A stretch of DNA of 5,416 nt from positions 1 through 5,416 of the forward strand of contig RFHG01000196.1 of NCBI GenBank assembly GCA_003696465.1, given 5' to 3'. The notes under the pieces were generated by a model. It had not been told where the DNA came from and did not search any database. It saw only the letters and a program-made list of their open reading frames with translations. The translations under genes and the position numbers were made by a program. Source of the DNA: Gammaproteobacteria bacterium. GTDB taxonomy: Bacteria > Pseudomonadota > Gammaproteobacteria > J044. Shown in pieces: positions 1 to 5,106 of the stretch. How positions within the stretch are numbered: the stretch's first letter is position 1; every line of letters begins with the position of its first letter.

Positions 1-255
1 CCGGCCTGCTCGGTGCTGCGTGGCCCGATCGCCTGCAGCAACGTGAGCGTCAGCGGCACGGCCGGTCACGGGCAGTGGTTCGATCTCTCCGCGCCCGGTG
101 TAGCCGGTGCCCTGCGCTATACGTTGAATGTCGATCCCTGGCTGCAATACGACTGGAATGGAAATGGCAATCTCGACAACGACCCGGCGGCCGATGTGGT
201 CTGGGGCATCTTCCGTGGCGATGACCGCGTCATCCACTGGCGGGAGCAGCGATGA
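1..255 (+). CDS. DUF6701 / MshQ-like protein, C-terminal fragment (5' end outside window)
   Basis: This is the last 84 codons of a longer gene; the frame is open to the left edge and ends at the TGA at 253-255. The end of the protein reads PWLQYDWNGNGNLDND, followed by WGIFRGDDRVIHWRE. This matches, from memory, the conserved C-terminus of DUF6701 proteins annotated as MSHA biogenesis protein MshQ (typically WLQYDWDGDGN.DNDP, then FGI..G.DRVIYWRE). The DWNGNGNLDND stretch looks like an acidic metal-binding loop, which is an inference. MshQ-type proteins are large, probably exported proteins of MSHA pilus clusters, and their exact function is not established. The stop overlaps the mshC start (ATGA at 252-255), so the gene belongs to the pilin operon. 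A GTG at position 13 is merely an internal codon. The N-terminal part, including any signal peptide or lectin-like domain, cannot be assessed. Confidence 0.82.
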   Translation, partial: PACSVLRGPIACSNVSVSGTAGHGQWFDLSAPGVAGALRYTLNVDPWLQYDWNGNGNLDNDPAADVVWGIFRGDDRVIHWREQR

Positions 256-716
256 GGGCACGCGGTTTTACCCTGGTCGAGCTGGTGCTGGTCATCATCC
301 TGCTCGGCATCCTGTCGGTGTATGCCGCGGCCCGCTTCAGCGCCGGCGGATACGCCCTGCGTGCCGCTGCCCAGGAGCTGGTGGAGGCGGTACGCTTTGC
401 CCAGCAGCGCTCCATGAGCAACAGTGGCGCTGCGCGCTATGCCATCAGCATCCAGCCGGGCGGCTTTCGCGTCACCCAGGGGGGCGCGGATGTGCCCAAT
501 CCCATGACCGGCCAGTCACCCTACACCGATGACGGCTGGGCCGGGAAGGGTATTTCCACCAATGCCGGCATCACGCTGGAGTTCGACGCCCGCGGCGAGC
601 CCTTCGATGCCGCCACCGGCAACAGCCCGGGGGTTGTGGATGTGACCCTGAGCAAGGGCTCCGAAACGGCCCTGGTGCGTATCCAGCCGATCACCGGTTA
701 TGCGAGGGTCCAGTGA
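252..716 (+). CDS. mshC: MshC-like type IV minor prepilin (GspH-like)
   Basis: This encodes a 154-residue prepilin. The short basic leader MRARG is followed by a class III signal sequence, FTLVELVLVIILLGIL. The prepilin peptidase would cut between G5 and F6, and the conserved Glu is at mature position 5 (E10). One hydrophobic helix (about residues 6-27) anchors the protein in the inner membrane before assembly. The region ALRAAAQELVEAVRFAQQRSM (36-55) is typical of GspH/FimT/MshC pilins, as is the late FDARGEP segment (111-117). The C-terminus ends ITGYARVQ. No cysteine is present, so no disulfide is possible. The role is inferred as a minor pilin of an MSHA-like pilus, initiating or tipping the fibre. 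The ATG overlaps the upstream stop, with GGGAG at 242-246 as ribosome binding site. The assignment to MshC rather than a generic GspH pilin rests largely on the mshD-mshO-mshP genes that follow. Confidence 0.8.
   Translation: MRARGFTLVELVLVIILLGILSVYAAARFSAGGYALRAAAQELVEAVRFAQQRSMSNSGAARYAISIQPGGFRVTQGGADVPNPMTGQSPYTDDGWAGKGISTNAGITLEFDARGEPFDAATGNSPGVVDVTLSKGSETALVRIQPITGYARVQ
704..708 (+). promoter_or_regulatory. Ribosome binding site deciding the mshD start
   Basis: GAGGG lies 7 bases before the ATG at 716. A GTG at 713, in the same frame, would leave only 4 bases of spacing. The ATG gives a TGATG stop/start overlap with mshC, the same arrangement as the next junction. I therefore take 716 as the start. 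Confidence 0.6.
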
Positions 717-1240
717 TGCGCGCGCGGGGTTTTTCGCTGCTCGAACTGCTGGTGTTCATCGTCATTGTCAGCATTGTGCTGCTGGGTCTGGTTGGGCTGT
801 TTGCCACCAATGTGCGCGGCAGCGCCGATGTACTGCTGCGCCAGCAGGCCATCGAGGTGGCGAGGGCCTACATGGAAACGGTCAAGAACCGCAAGTGGAA
901 CCACAATACCCCGGCCGGCGGCGGCTGCGTGAATACCGGTTCCGGTTACTGCCCGACGGGGCCTGCCGCCGCACCCATCGGCAACGATGGCCAGGCCCGG
1001 GCCGACTACGACGATGTGGATGACTACAACGGCATTGACGAGGCCCCGATGACGCTGGACGCCGGCGGCAACCTGGTGCCCGTGGCCGGTCTGGGCGGCT
1101 ACCGCGTGCAGGTGGCGGTGAGCCAGCCGGGCAGTGCACTTTCCGGCGTGGCGGCTGCCGACCAGCGCCTGATCACGGTCACCGTCACCGCGCCGGACGG
1201 CCAGCGCATCGTGCTCAACGCCATTCGGGTGAACTACTGA
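716..1240 (+). CDS. mshD: MshD-like / PilV-type minor prepilin
   Basis: This encodes a 174-residue prepilin. The leader MRARG is followed by FSLLELLVFIVIVSIVLLGL, with cleavage expected after G5 and Glu at mature position 5. The helix covers about residues 6-30. The segment EVARAYMETVKNRKW (47-61) follows the pattern of PilV/MshD proteins, where this helix ends before a cysteine-bearing loop. C71 and C79 probably form a disulfide. The acidic motif DYDDVDDYNG (about 97-106) is a strong pointer to MshD, which carries an FDDVDDY-type motif in Vibrio. The C-terminal part is strand-rich (RVQVAVSQ, LITVTVTAPDGQRIVLNAIR), as in pilin beta-sheets. It overlaps mshC by one base and mshO by one base (TGATG), implying translational coupling. 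An upstream GTG at 713 would add one residue and is less likely. The predicted role is a minor pilin in the inner-membrane and pilus-tip assembly complex. Confidence 0.8.
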   Translation: MRARGFSLLELLVFIVIVSIVLLGLVGLFATNVRGSADVLLRQQAIEVARAYMETVKNRKWNHNTPAGGGCVNTGSGYCPTGPAAAPIGNDGQARADYDDVDDYNGIDEAPMTLDAGGNLVPVAGLGGYRVQVAVSQPGSALSGVAAADQRLITVTVTAPDGQRIVLNAIRVNY

Positions 1241-2064
1241 TGCAGTGGCGGCGCGACAGCGGCTTTACCCTGATCGAGCTGATCGTGGTGATCATCGTGC
1301 TGGGCATCATTGCCGGCGTGCTCGGCGGCTTCATCTACAGTGCGGTGCGCAGTTACGAAGACACCCACCAGCGCAGCGAGCTGGTGGCCCGGGCCCGGGT
1401 CGCCCTGGAGCGGCTCGCGCGCGAGGTGCAGCATGCCGTGCCCAACAGTATCGAGGTGCTTGCCGGCGGTACCGGGGTGCAGTTTGCCACCGCCCGCACC
1501 GGTGGCCGTCTGGTGCACGTCACCGAGGATTTCGGCACCGGCTTCAGGCGCCGCAACCGGCGCTTCGTCACCAACGTGACACGGCAGGAACTGTATTCGG
1601 TCGGTAACGGCAAGAGCGTGGGCAGTGGCGATCTGCTGGTGATCGCCAACACCTCGCCGGGCGATCTCAAGAGTGGTGCTACCGTGGCCGTACTCTCGGG
1701 CATCATCGCGGCCGATGCGGCCCAGGATGGCGTGACCGAGGCCCAGGTGCTGCAATTCGCCAATCACCGCTTCCCCTACGACAGCCCGGGCCTGCACTAC
1801 CAGATCATCGACTACACCCATGAGGTGGGCCTGCTCGGCAGTGGCCTCTACTGGCATCGTGCAACCGGCCTTTCCGGTTACGACAACAGCGCCGGTTGGA
1901 GTGCCGCCGACCCCCTGCTGGTGGATGGTGTGAGCAATGTGGCCTTCAGCTATTTCCCCGGCTCGGGCCAGTCGGGCGGCATCCTGACCGTGACCCTGCA
2001 GCTGACCGAGGGCGACGAGACCATCTCGCTGGTGCGCGAGATGCATGTGAGGAACACGCCATGA
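1240..2064 (+). CDS. mshO: MshO-like type IV minor prepilin (PilW/GspJ-like)
   Basis: This encodes 274 residues, the longest pilin in the set, as expected for MshO and the related PilW/GspJ group. The leader MQWRRDSG is followed by FTLIELIVVIIVLGIIAGVL, with cleavage expected after G8 and Glu at mature position 5 (E13). The N-terminal helix continues into SELVARARVALERLAREVQHAVPNSIEV (about 46-73). An ERLAREVQ.A.PNS pattern of this kind is characteristic of MshO. The rest is a large globular region rich in beta strands and Gly/Ser, with aromatic clusters (HYQIIDYTHEVG, GLYWHRATGLSGYDN). The protein ends VREMHVRNTP, and MshO proteins often end HV.N.P. No cysteine is present. The start overlaps the mshD stop by one base (TGATG), with only a weak GGGTGA ribosome binding site upstream at 1227-1232. 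The end overlaps mshP by four bases (ATGA). Confidence 0.8.
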   Translation: MQWRRDSGFTLIELIVVIIVLGIIAGVLGGFIYSAVRSYEDTHQRSELVARARVALERLAREVQHAVPNSIEVLAGGTGVQFATARTGGRLVHVTEDFGTGFRRRNRRFVTNVTRQELYSVGNGKSVGSGDLLVIANTSPGDLKSGATVAVLSGIIAADAAQDGVTEAQVLQFANHRFPYDSPGLHYQIIDYTHEVGLLGSGLYWHRATGLSGYDNSAGWSAADPLLVDGVSNVAFSYFPGSGQSGGILTVTLQLTEGDETISLVREMHVRNTP

Positions 2065-2468
2065 GGAATACCGCGCGGCATGCCGTTCCACACCCGCCGG
2101 GGGGGCAGCGTGGGGCCTCCGTCATGACCGCCGTGTTCCTGATCACGGCGCTCGCAGTGCTGGGTGCACTGCTGGTACGTCTGATGGTGCACGGCAGCAC
2201 CATTGGCATCGACGACTGGTATTCCGCACAGGCCTTCCAGGCCGCGGAGACGGGCATCGACTGGGCCGCCCAGCGGATCGGCAGCGGTACGGCCTGTCCC
2301 TTCACCGGCAGCGGTGCCCTGCCCGACGGGGCGGCGTTTCAGGTCAGCGTTGGCTGCACGGGCGATCTCGGCAACGGCCGCCGCCTGTACACCATCTACA
2401 GCACCGGCAGCCAGAGCAGCGCCCTGGGCGCCATTACCCGCCGGGTCATCGTGGAATACATGCCCTGA
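2061..2468 (+). CDS. mshP: MshP-like (PilX-type) pilus assembly protein
   Basis: This encodes 135 residues. The start is the ATG at 2061, which overlaps the mshO stop and has GAGGA at 2049-2053, 7 bases upstream. The N-terminus (residues 1-18, ending PPGGQRG) is basic and proline-rich. One hydrophobic helix follows (ASVMTAVFLITALAVLGALL, about 19-38). The QRGAS.M...FLI..LA.LGA pattern fits MshP/PilX proteins. Unlike the three pilins upstream, there is no Phe after the Gly and no Glu at mature position 5 (Thr instead), a deviation I recall for the MshP family. The segment AFQAAETGIDWAAQRI (58-73) matches the AAQAGIEWA-type helix of the family. C79 and C99 may form a disulfide. The C-terminus is strand-rich (RRLYTIYSTG, TRRVIVEYMP). 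It is the last gene of the run and ends 18 bases from the convergent ntrC. Role inferred: minor or pseudo-pilin of the MSHA-like pilus. Confidence 0.78.
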   Translation: MRNTARHAVPHPPGGQRGASVMTAVFLITALAVLGALLVRLMVHGSTIGIDDWYSAQAFQAAETGIDWAAQRIGSGTACPFTGSGALPDGAAFQVSVGCTGDLGNGRRLYTIYSTGSQSSALGAITRRVIVEYMP

Positions 2469-2494
2469 CCGGCGGATGCCGGCAAACTATTCCA
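2452..2494. terminator. Possible bidirectional terminator hairpin between mshP and ntrC
   Basis: An inner perfect 5-bp stem, CCGGC (2469-2473) and GCCGG (2478-2482), closes a GGAT loop in the 18-base gap between the convergent stops. An outer perfect 7-bp pair, TGGAATA (2452-2458) and TATTCCA (2488-2494), brackets both stop codons. The internal loop between them is asymmetric, at 10 and 5 bases. No T-run follows on either strand, so this is not a canonical intrinsic terminator. Position and symmetry are the main support. Confidence 0.3.
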
Positions 2495-3899
2495 TGCCCA
2501 GCTCCTTCAGCTTGCGCGTGAGCGTGTTGCGACCCCAGCCCAGCAGCCGCGCGGCATCCTGCTTGCGCCCGCCGGTGTGATCCAGCGCCGCGCGGATCAT
2601 GATGCGCTCGAACTGCGGCTCGGCCTGCTCCAGCAGCGGAGTATTGCCCATGGCCAGTTGCGCGCGTGCCCACTGGTCCAGTGCCTCCTGCCAGCTGCGC
2701 ACGGGCTGGCCCTCCGACTCGATGCCTCCTTCCGGGGCATGCAGCTCTGTCGGCAGGTCGCTGAGGTGGATTTCGTGGCCGGCGGCCATCACGGTCAGCC
2801 ACCGGGCCAGGTTCTCGAGCTGGCGCACGTTGCCCGGCCAGTCGAGCCGCTGCAGGTATTCCACCACCTCGGGGCGGGGCTGCTTGGGTTCCACCTCCAG
2901 CTCCTTCGCCGCCGCCTGCAGAAAGTGATCGAGCAGCAGCGGGATGTCCTCGCGCCGCTCGCGCAGCGCCGGCAGGTGGATGCGAATCACGTTCAGCCGA
3001 TGGAACAGGTCCTCGCGAAACAGGCCCTCGCGCACCCGTGACTCCAGATCCTGGTGGGTGGCGGCAATGATGCGCACATCCACACGCACCGGGGTGTGGC
3101 CGCCCACGCGATAGAACTCGCCGTCGGCCAGCACCCGCAGCAGGCGGGTCTGCAGCTCGGCCGGCATGTCGCCGATCTCGTCCAGGAACAGGGTGCCGCC
3201 GTCGGCCTGCTCGAAGCGACCGCGACGCAGCGCCTGGGCGCCGGTAAAGGCCCCCTTCTCGTGACCGAACAGCTCGCTCTCCAGCAGGTCGCGCGGGATG
3301 GCAGCCATGTTGAGGGCAATGAAGGGCCCGCCGGCACGCTGGCTGTGACGGTGCAGGGCGCGTGCCACCAGCTCCTTGCCGGTACCGGACTCGCCGTTGA
3401 TGAGCACGGTGATGTTGGAACGCGAGAGCCGGCCGATGGCGCGGAACACCTCCTGCATGGCGGGGGCCTTGCCGATGATCTCGGGCGTCGGCTCGCTGGC
3501 CGCGCCGGTGCTGCCCTCGGCCTCCGCACGGGTCTGCGCCGCCCGCTCCACCAGGGCCACCGCCTCGTCGATGTCGAACGGCTTGGGCAGGTATTCGAAG
3601 GCCCCCTCCTGGAAGGCGCCGACGGCGCTGTCGAGGTCGGAGTGTGCGGTCATGATGATTACCGGCAGGTCGGGGTGGCGTGCCTTCACCTCGCGCAGCA
3701 ACTCCATGCCGCTCATGCCGGGCATGCGTACATCCGTGATCATCACGGCCGGTTCCTCATCCTCCAGCGCCTCGAGAATGCCGTCGGCACGCTCGAAGCT
3801 GCGGACCTGGAAACCGGCCTTCTCCAGGCCTTTCTCCAGCACCCAGCGCATGGAGGCGTCATCATCGATGATCCATATCGTGTCGTGTTGGTGCGTCAT
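2487..3899 (-). CDS. ntrC: Nitrogen regulation response regulator NtrC (sigma-54 activator)
   Basis: This encodes 470 residues, the normal length for NtrC (GlnG). The receiver domain (about 5-120) has the acidic pocket D12/D13, phosphoacceptor D56 in ITDVRMPG, T84 and K106. A linker rich in Ala, Glu and Thr (about 121-138) leads to the AAA+ sigma-54 interaction domain (about 140-375). That domain has Walker A GESGTGKE (169-176), the GAFTGA loop that contacts sigma-54 (216-221), Walker B GGTLFLDE (234-241), sensor I around RIIAATH (277-283), the arginine-finger region FREDLFHR (294-301) and sensor II WPGNVRQLEN (354-363). The C-terminal Fis-type helix-turn-helix covers about 443-468 (GGRKQDAARLLGWGRNTL...). 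Phosphorylated by NtrB, NtrC binds enhancer sites and hydrolyses ATP to open sigma-54 promoters of nitrogen-assimilation genes. The start overlaps the ntrB stop by 4 bases and has an excellent Shine-Dalgarno. Nothing is truncated or missing. Confidence 0.97.
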   Translation of the reverse strand: MTHQHDTIWIIDDDASMRWVLEKGLEKAGFQVRSFERADGILEALEDEEPAVMITDVRMPGMSGMELLREVKARHPDLPVIIMTAHSDLDSAVGAFQEGAFEYLPKPFDIDEAVALVERAAQTRAEAEGSTGAASEPTPEIIGKAPAMQEVFRAIGRLSRSNITVLINGESGTGKELVARALHRHSQRAGGPFIALNMAAIPRDLLESELFGHEKGAFTGAQALRRGRFEQADGGTLFLDEIGDMPAELQTRLLRVLADGEFYRVGGHTPVRVDVRIIAATHQDLESRVREGLFREDLFHRLNVIRIHLPALRERREDIPLLLDHFLQAAAKELEVEPKQPRPEVVEYLQRLDWPGNVRQLENLARWLTVMAAGHEIHLSDLPTELHAPEGGIESEGQPVRSWQEALDQWARAQLAMGNTPLLEQAEPQFERIMIRAALDHTGGRKQDAARLLGWGRNTLTRKLKELGME

Positions 3900-4981
3900 G
3901 CTTCGGATTCCTCCGCGGGGGTGTCATAGGGCAGGAAAACGGTAAAACGGGTCTCGCCCGGCTCGCTCTCGAACTCGATTAGGCCGTGATGCTGGGCGAT
4001 CAGCGACTGGGCAATCGACAGGCCCAGGCCGGTACCGTCCGCACGCCCCGTCACCATGGGAAAGAACAGGGTCTCGCGCAGGGCCTCGGGGATGCCGGGG
4101 CCGTTGTCGATGATGTCGATGCGCATCACCAGCCGGTGGCGGCGGGCGCCGATGGTGAACTTGCGCTCGATCCGGGTGCGCAGTCTGATTTCACCACCTT
4201 CCTGCCCCTCGAGGGCCAGCATGGCATTGCGGGCGATATTGAGCAGGGCCTGCATCAGCAGCGTGCGATCGCCGTTCAGTTCCGGCAGGCTGGGGTCGTA
4301 GTCGGGAATCACGCGCAGCCGGTCACCGGCTTCGGCCTGCAGCAGGCGACGGATCTCGTCGAGCAGCGCGTGGATGTTGAGGGGCGCCATGCGCGGCGGC
4401 TGGTTGGGCCCGAGCATGCGGTTGAGCAGCTCCTTGAGGCGGTCGGCCTCGCGGATGATGACTCCGGTGTACTCGCGCAGGGCCGGGTCGTCCAGCTCCT
4501 GTTCCAGCAGCTGGGCCGCGCCGCGCAGCCCGCCCAGCGGGTTCTTGATCTCGTGCGCCAGGCCGCGCACGAGCTGGCGTATGGTCTGTTCGCGGGTGCG
4601 GTTGAGCTCGTCGCGCGACAGCCGCAGATGACGATCCTGCGGCTGCAGCTCCACCAGCAGCCGCGTGCCCGTGCCCGGCATGTCGAGGGTGCTGAGGACC
4701 AGATCGGCGGTCACCAGTCGACCCTCCTGCAGTACCAGCTCCTGCTCGCGCAGGGTGCAGGGGTGGCCGCTCTCCAGCGTGTGCCGCAGGCGGGCCAGCA
4801 GGTCGTCGGGACCCGGCATCAGGGCCACGAGCTGCTGGCCGCGGGCCTGCGCCAGGCTGCGCCCGAACAGCATCTCCGCCGCGGGGTTGAGGTAACGCAC
4901 GCGCAGGCCCTCGTCGAGCACGAGCAGGGCGCCGCTCATGCCCTCGACCAGTTGCTGGAAATTGCACTCCGAAGCAGTCAT
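3896..4981 (-). CDS. ntrB: Nitrogen regulation sensor histidine kinase/phosphatase NtrB
   Basis: This encodes 361 residues from the ATG at 4981, close to E. coli GlnL (349). An N-terminal PAS domain (about 8-115, with SGALLVLDEGLRVRYLNPAAEMLFG) is followed by the dimerisation and phosphotransfer domain. The H-box LVRGLAHEIKNPLGGLRGAAQLL contains the phosphorylated H143. The DYDPSLPEL stretch (228-236) is typical of NtrB. The ATPase domain has the N-box LLNIARNAMLAL (N248, N252), G1 motif DNGPGIP (292-298), F-box FFPMVTGR (306-313) and G2 motif GTGLGLS (316-322). No membrane segment is seen, so the protein is cytoplasmic, as expected for a kinase controlled by PII (GlnB). The frame extends upstream to a GTG at 5068, inside the NtrC-site palindrome; the extra 29 residues have no family counterpart, so I reject that start. 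Its only visible ribosome binding site is a weak AGGT about 10 bases before the ATG. It overlaps ntrC by 4 bases. Confidence 0.95.
   Translation of the reverse strand: MTASECNFQQLVEGMSGALLVLDEGLRVRYLNPAAEMLFGRSLAQARGQQLVALMPGPDDLLARLRHTLESGHPCTLREQELVLQEGRLVTADLVLSTLDMPGTGTRLLVELQPQDRHLRLSRDELNRTREQTIRQLVRGLAHEIKNPLGGLRGAAQLLEQELDDPALREYTGVIIREADRLKELLNRMLGPNQPPRMAPLNIHALLDEIRRLLQAEAGDRLRVIPDYDPSLPELNGDRTLLMQALLNIARNAMLALEGQEGGEIRLRTRIERKFTIGARRHRLVMRIDIIDNGPGIPEALRETLFFPMVTGRADGTGLGLSIAQSLIAQHHGLIEFESEPGETRFTVFLPYDTPAEESEA
3908..3914 (-). promoter_or_regulatory. Strong Shine-Dalgarno of ntrC inside the ntrB 3' end
   Basis: On the minus strand GGAGGAA sits 8 bases before the ntrC ATG (3899-3897). 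This near-perfect ribosome binding site lies within the last codons of ntrB, where it encodes part of the terminal EESEA residues. It fixes the ntrC start and suggests that NtrC is translated well even though the genes overlap by four bases. Confidence 0.75.
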
Positions 4982-4994
4982 CGCGCTGAATACC

Positions 4995-5010
4995 TGCAAG
5001 AGCCGTGCCG
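4995..5010 (-). promoter_or_regulatory. Sigma-54 (-24/-12) promoter candidate for ntrBC
   Basis: On the minus strand the sequence is CGGCACG-GCTC-TTGCA. The sigma-54 consensus is TGGCACG-N4-TTGCW, so only the first T differs. The invariant GG (5009-5008) and GC (4997-4996) are separated by exactly 10 bases. Counting the C of GC as -12 puts +1 near 4984, a G. A consensus NtrC site lies upstream, centred near -85, within the usual enhancer range. The oddity is that the start codon of ntrB at 4981 would follow after only about 3 bases. Confidence 0.65.
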
Positions 5011-5053
5011 GCGGAAACGGGCGTGTCTGCAGGCAAGATGCGGGTATCAGGAC

Positions 5054-5084
5054 ACGGCCGTGCACCACTATGGTGCACGGCCGT
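5054..5084. repeat. 14-bp perfect inverted repeat around the NtrC site
   Basis: The left arm ACGGCCGTGCACCA (5054-5067) and right arm TGGTGCACGGCCGT (5071-5084) are exact reverse complements around a 3-base centre, CTA. Each arm is built of shorter palindromes (ACGGCCGT and GTGCAC). AGGA (5049-5052) and TCCT (5084-5087) could extend the stem past a small bulge. In RNA this would be a very stable, GC-rich hairpin. No T-run follows on the minus strand, so it is not a canonical intrinsic terminator for the upstream gene. Confidence 0.85.
5061..5077. promoter_or_regulatory. NtrC operator / enhancer site
   Basis: TGCACCACTATGGTGCA is an exact match to the established NtrC-binding consensus TGCACC-N5-GGTGCA. 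It lies between the upstream DUF4124-type gene and ntrB, about 85 bases upstream of the predicted sigma-54 start site. In E. coli a site of this kind at the glnL promoter mediates autoregulation of ntrBC. Here its distance from a sigma-54 motif points to activation, while its position could also block read-through or an overlapping sigma-70 promoter. The site is the core of a longer palindrome at 5054-5084. Confidence 0.85.
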
Positions 5085-5106
5085 CCTCAGGGATGCAAGC
5101 GCGGGA

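Noticed and set aside
1234..2091. Minus-strand open frame of 285 codons opposite mshO
   Set aside because: It is antisense to a well-supported pilin gene, rich in His, Gly and Ala, and shows no domain pattern.
2184..2203. Inverted repeat ATGGTGC-N6-GCACCAT within mshP
   Set aside because: It has GGTGC/GCACC half-sites, but in the opposite order to an NtrC site. It lies in coding sequence for the membrane-proximal part of MshP and is best explained by chance.
3459..3472. Plus-strand GG-N10-GC with TTGC, resembling a sigma-54 promoter
   Set aside because: It lies antisense within ntrC coding sequence (codons for IIGKAPAMQE), lacks the GGCAC core (GGCGG), and has no gene downstream on that strand.
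3054..3929. Plus-strand open frame of 291 codons opposite ntrC
   Set aside because: It is a shadow of the ntrC AAA+ and receiver domains, with no recognisable motif and a Gly/His/Ala-rich composition.
4982..5068. 29-residue N-terminal extension of ntrB from the GTG at 5068
   Set aside because: This start lies inside the NtrC-site palindrome and upstream of the sigma-54 motif. The added residues have no counterpart in NtrB proteins, and the ATG at 4981 gives the family's usual length.
5067..5098. Possible sigma-70 promoter for ntrB: TTGCAT at 5098-5093 and CATAGT at 5072-5067 on the minus strand
   Set aside because: Spacing is 20 bases and the -10 matches only 4 of 6, inside the palindrome. 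It could be a weak promoter repressed by NtrC, but the evidence is too thin to annotate.
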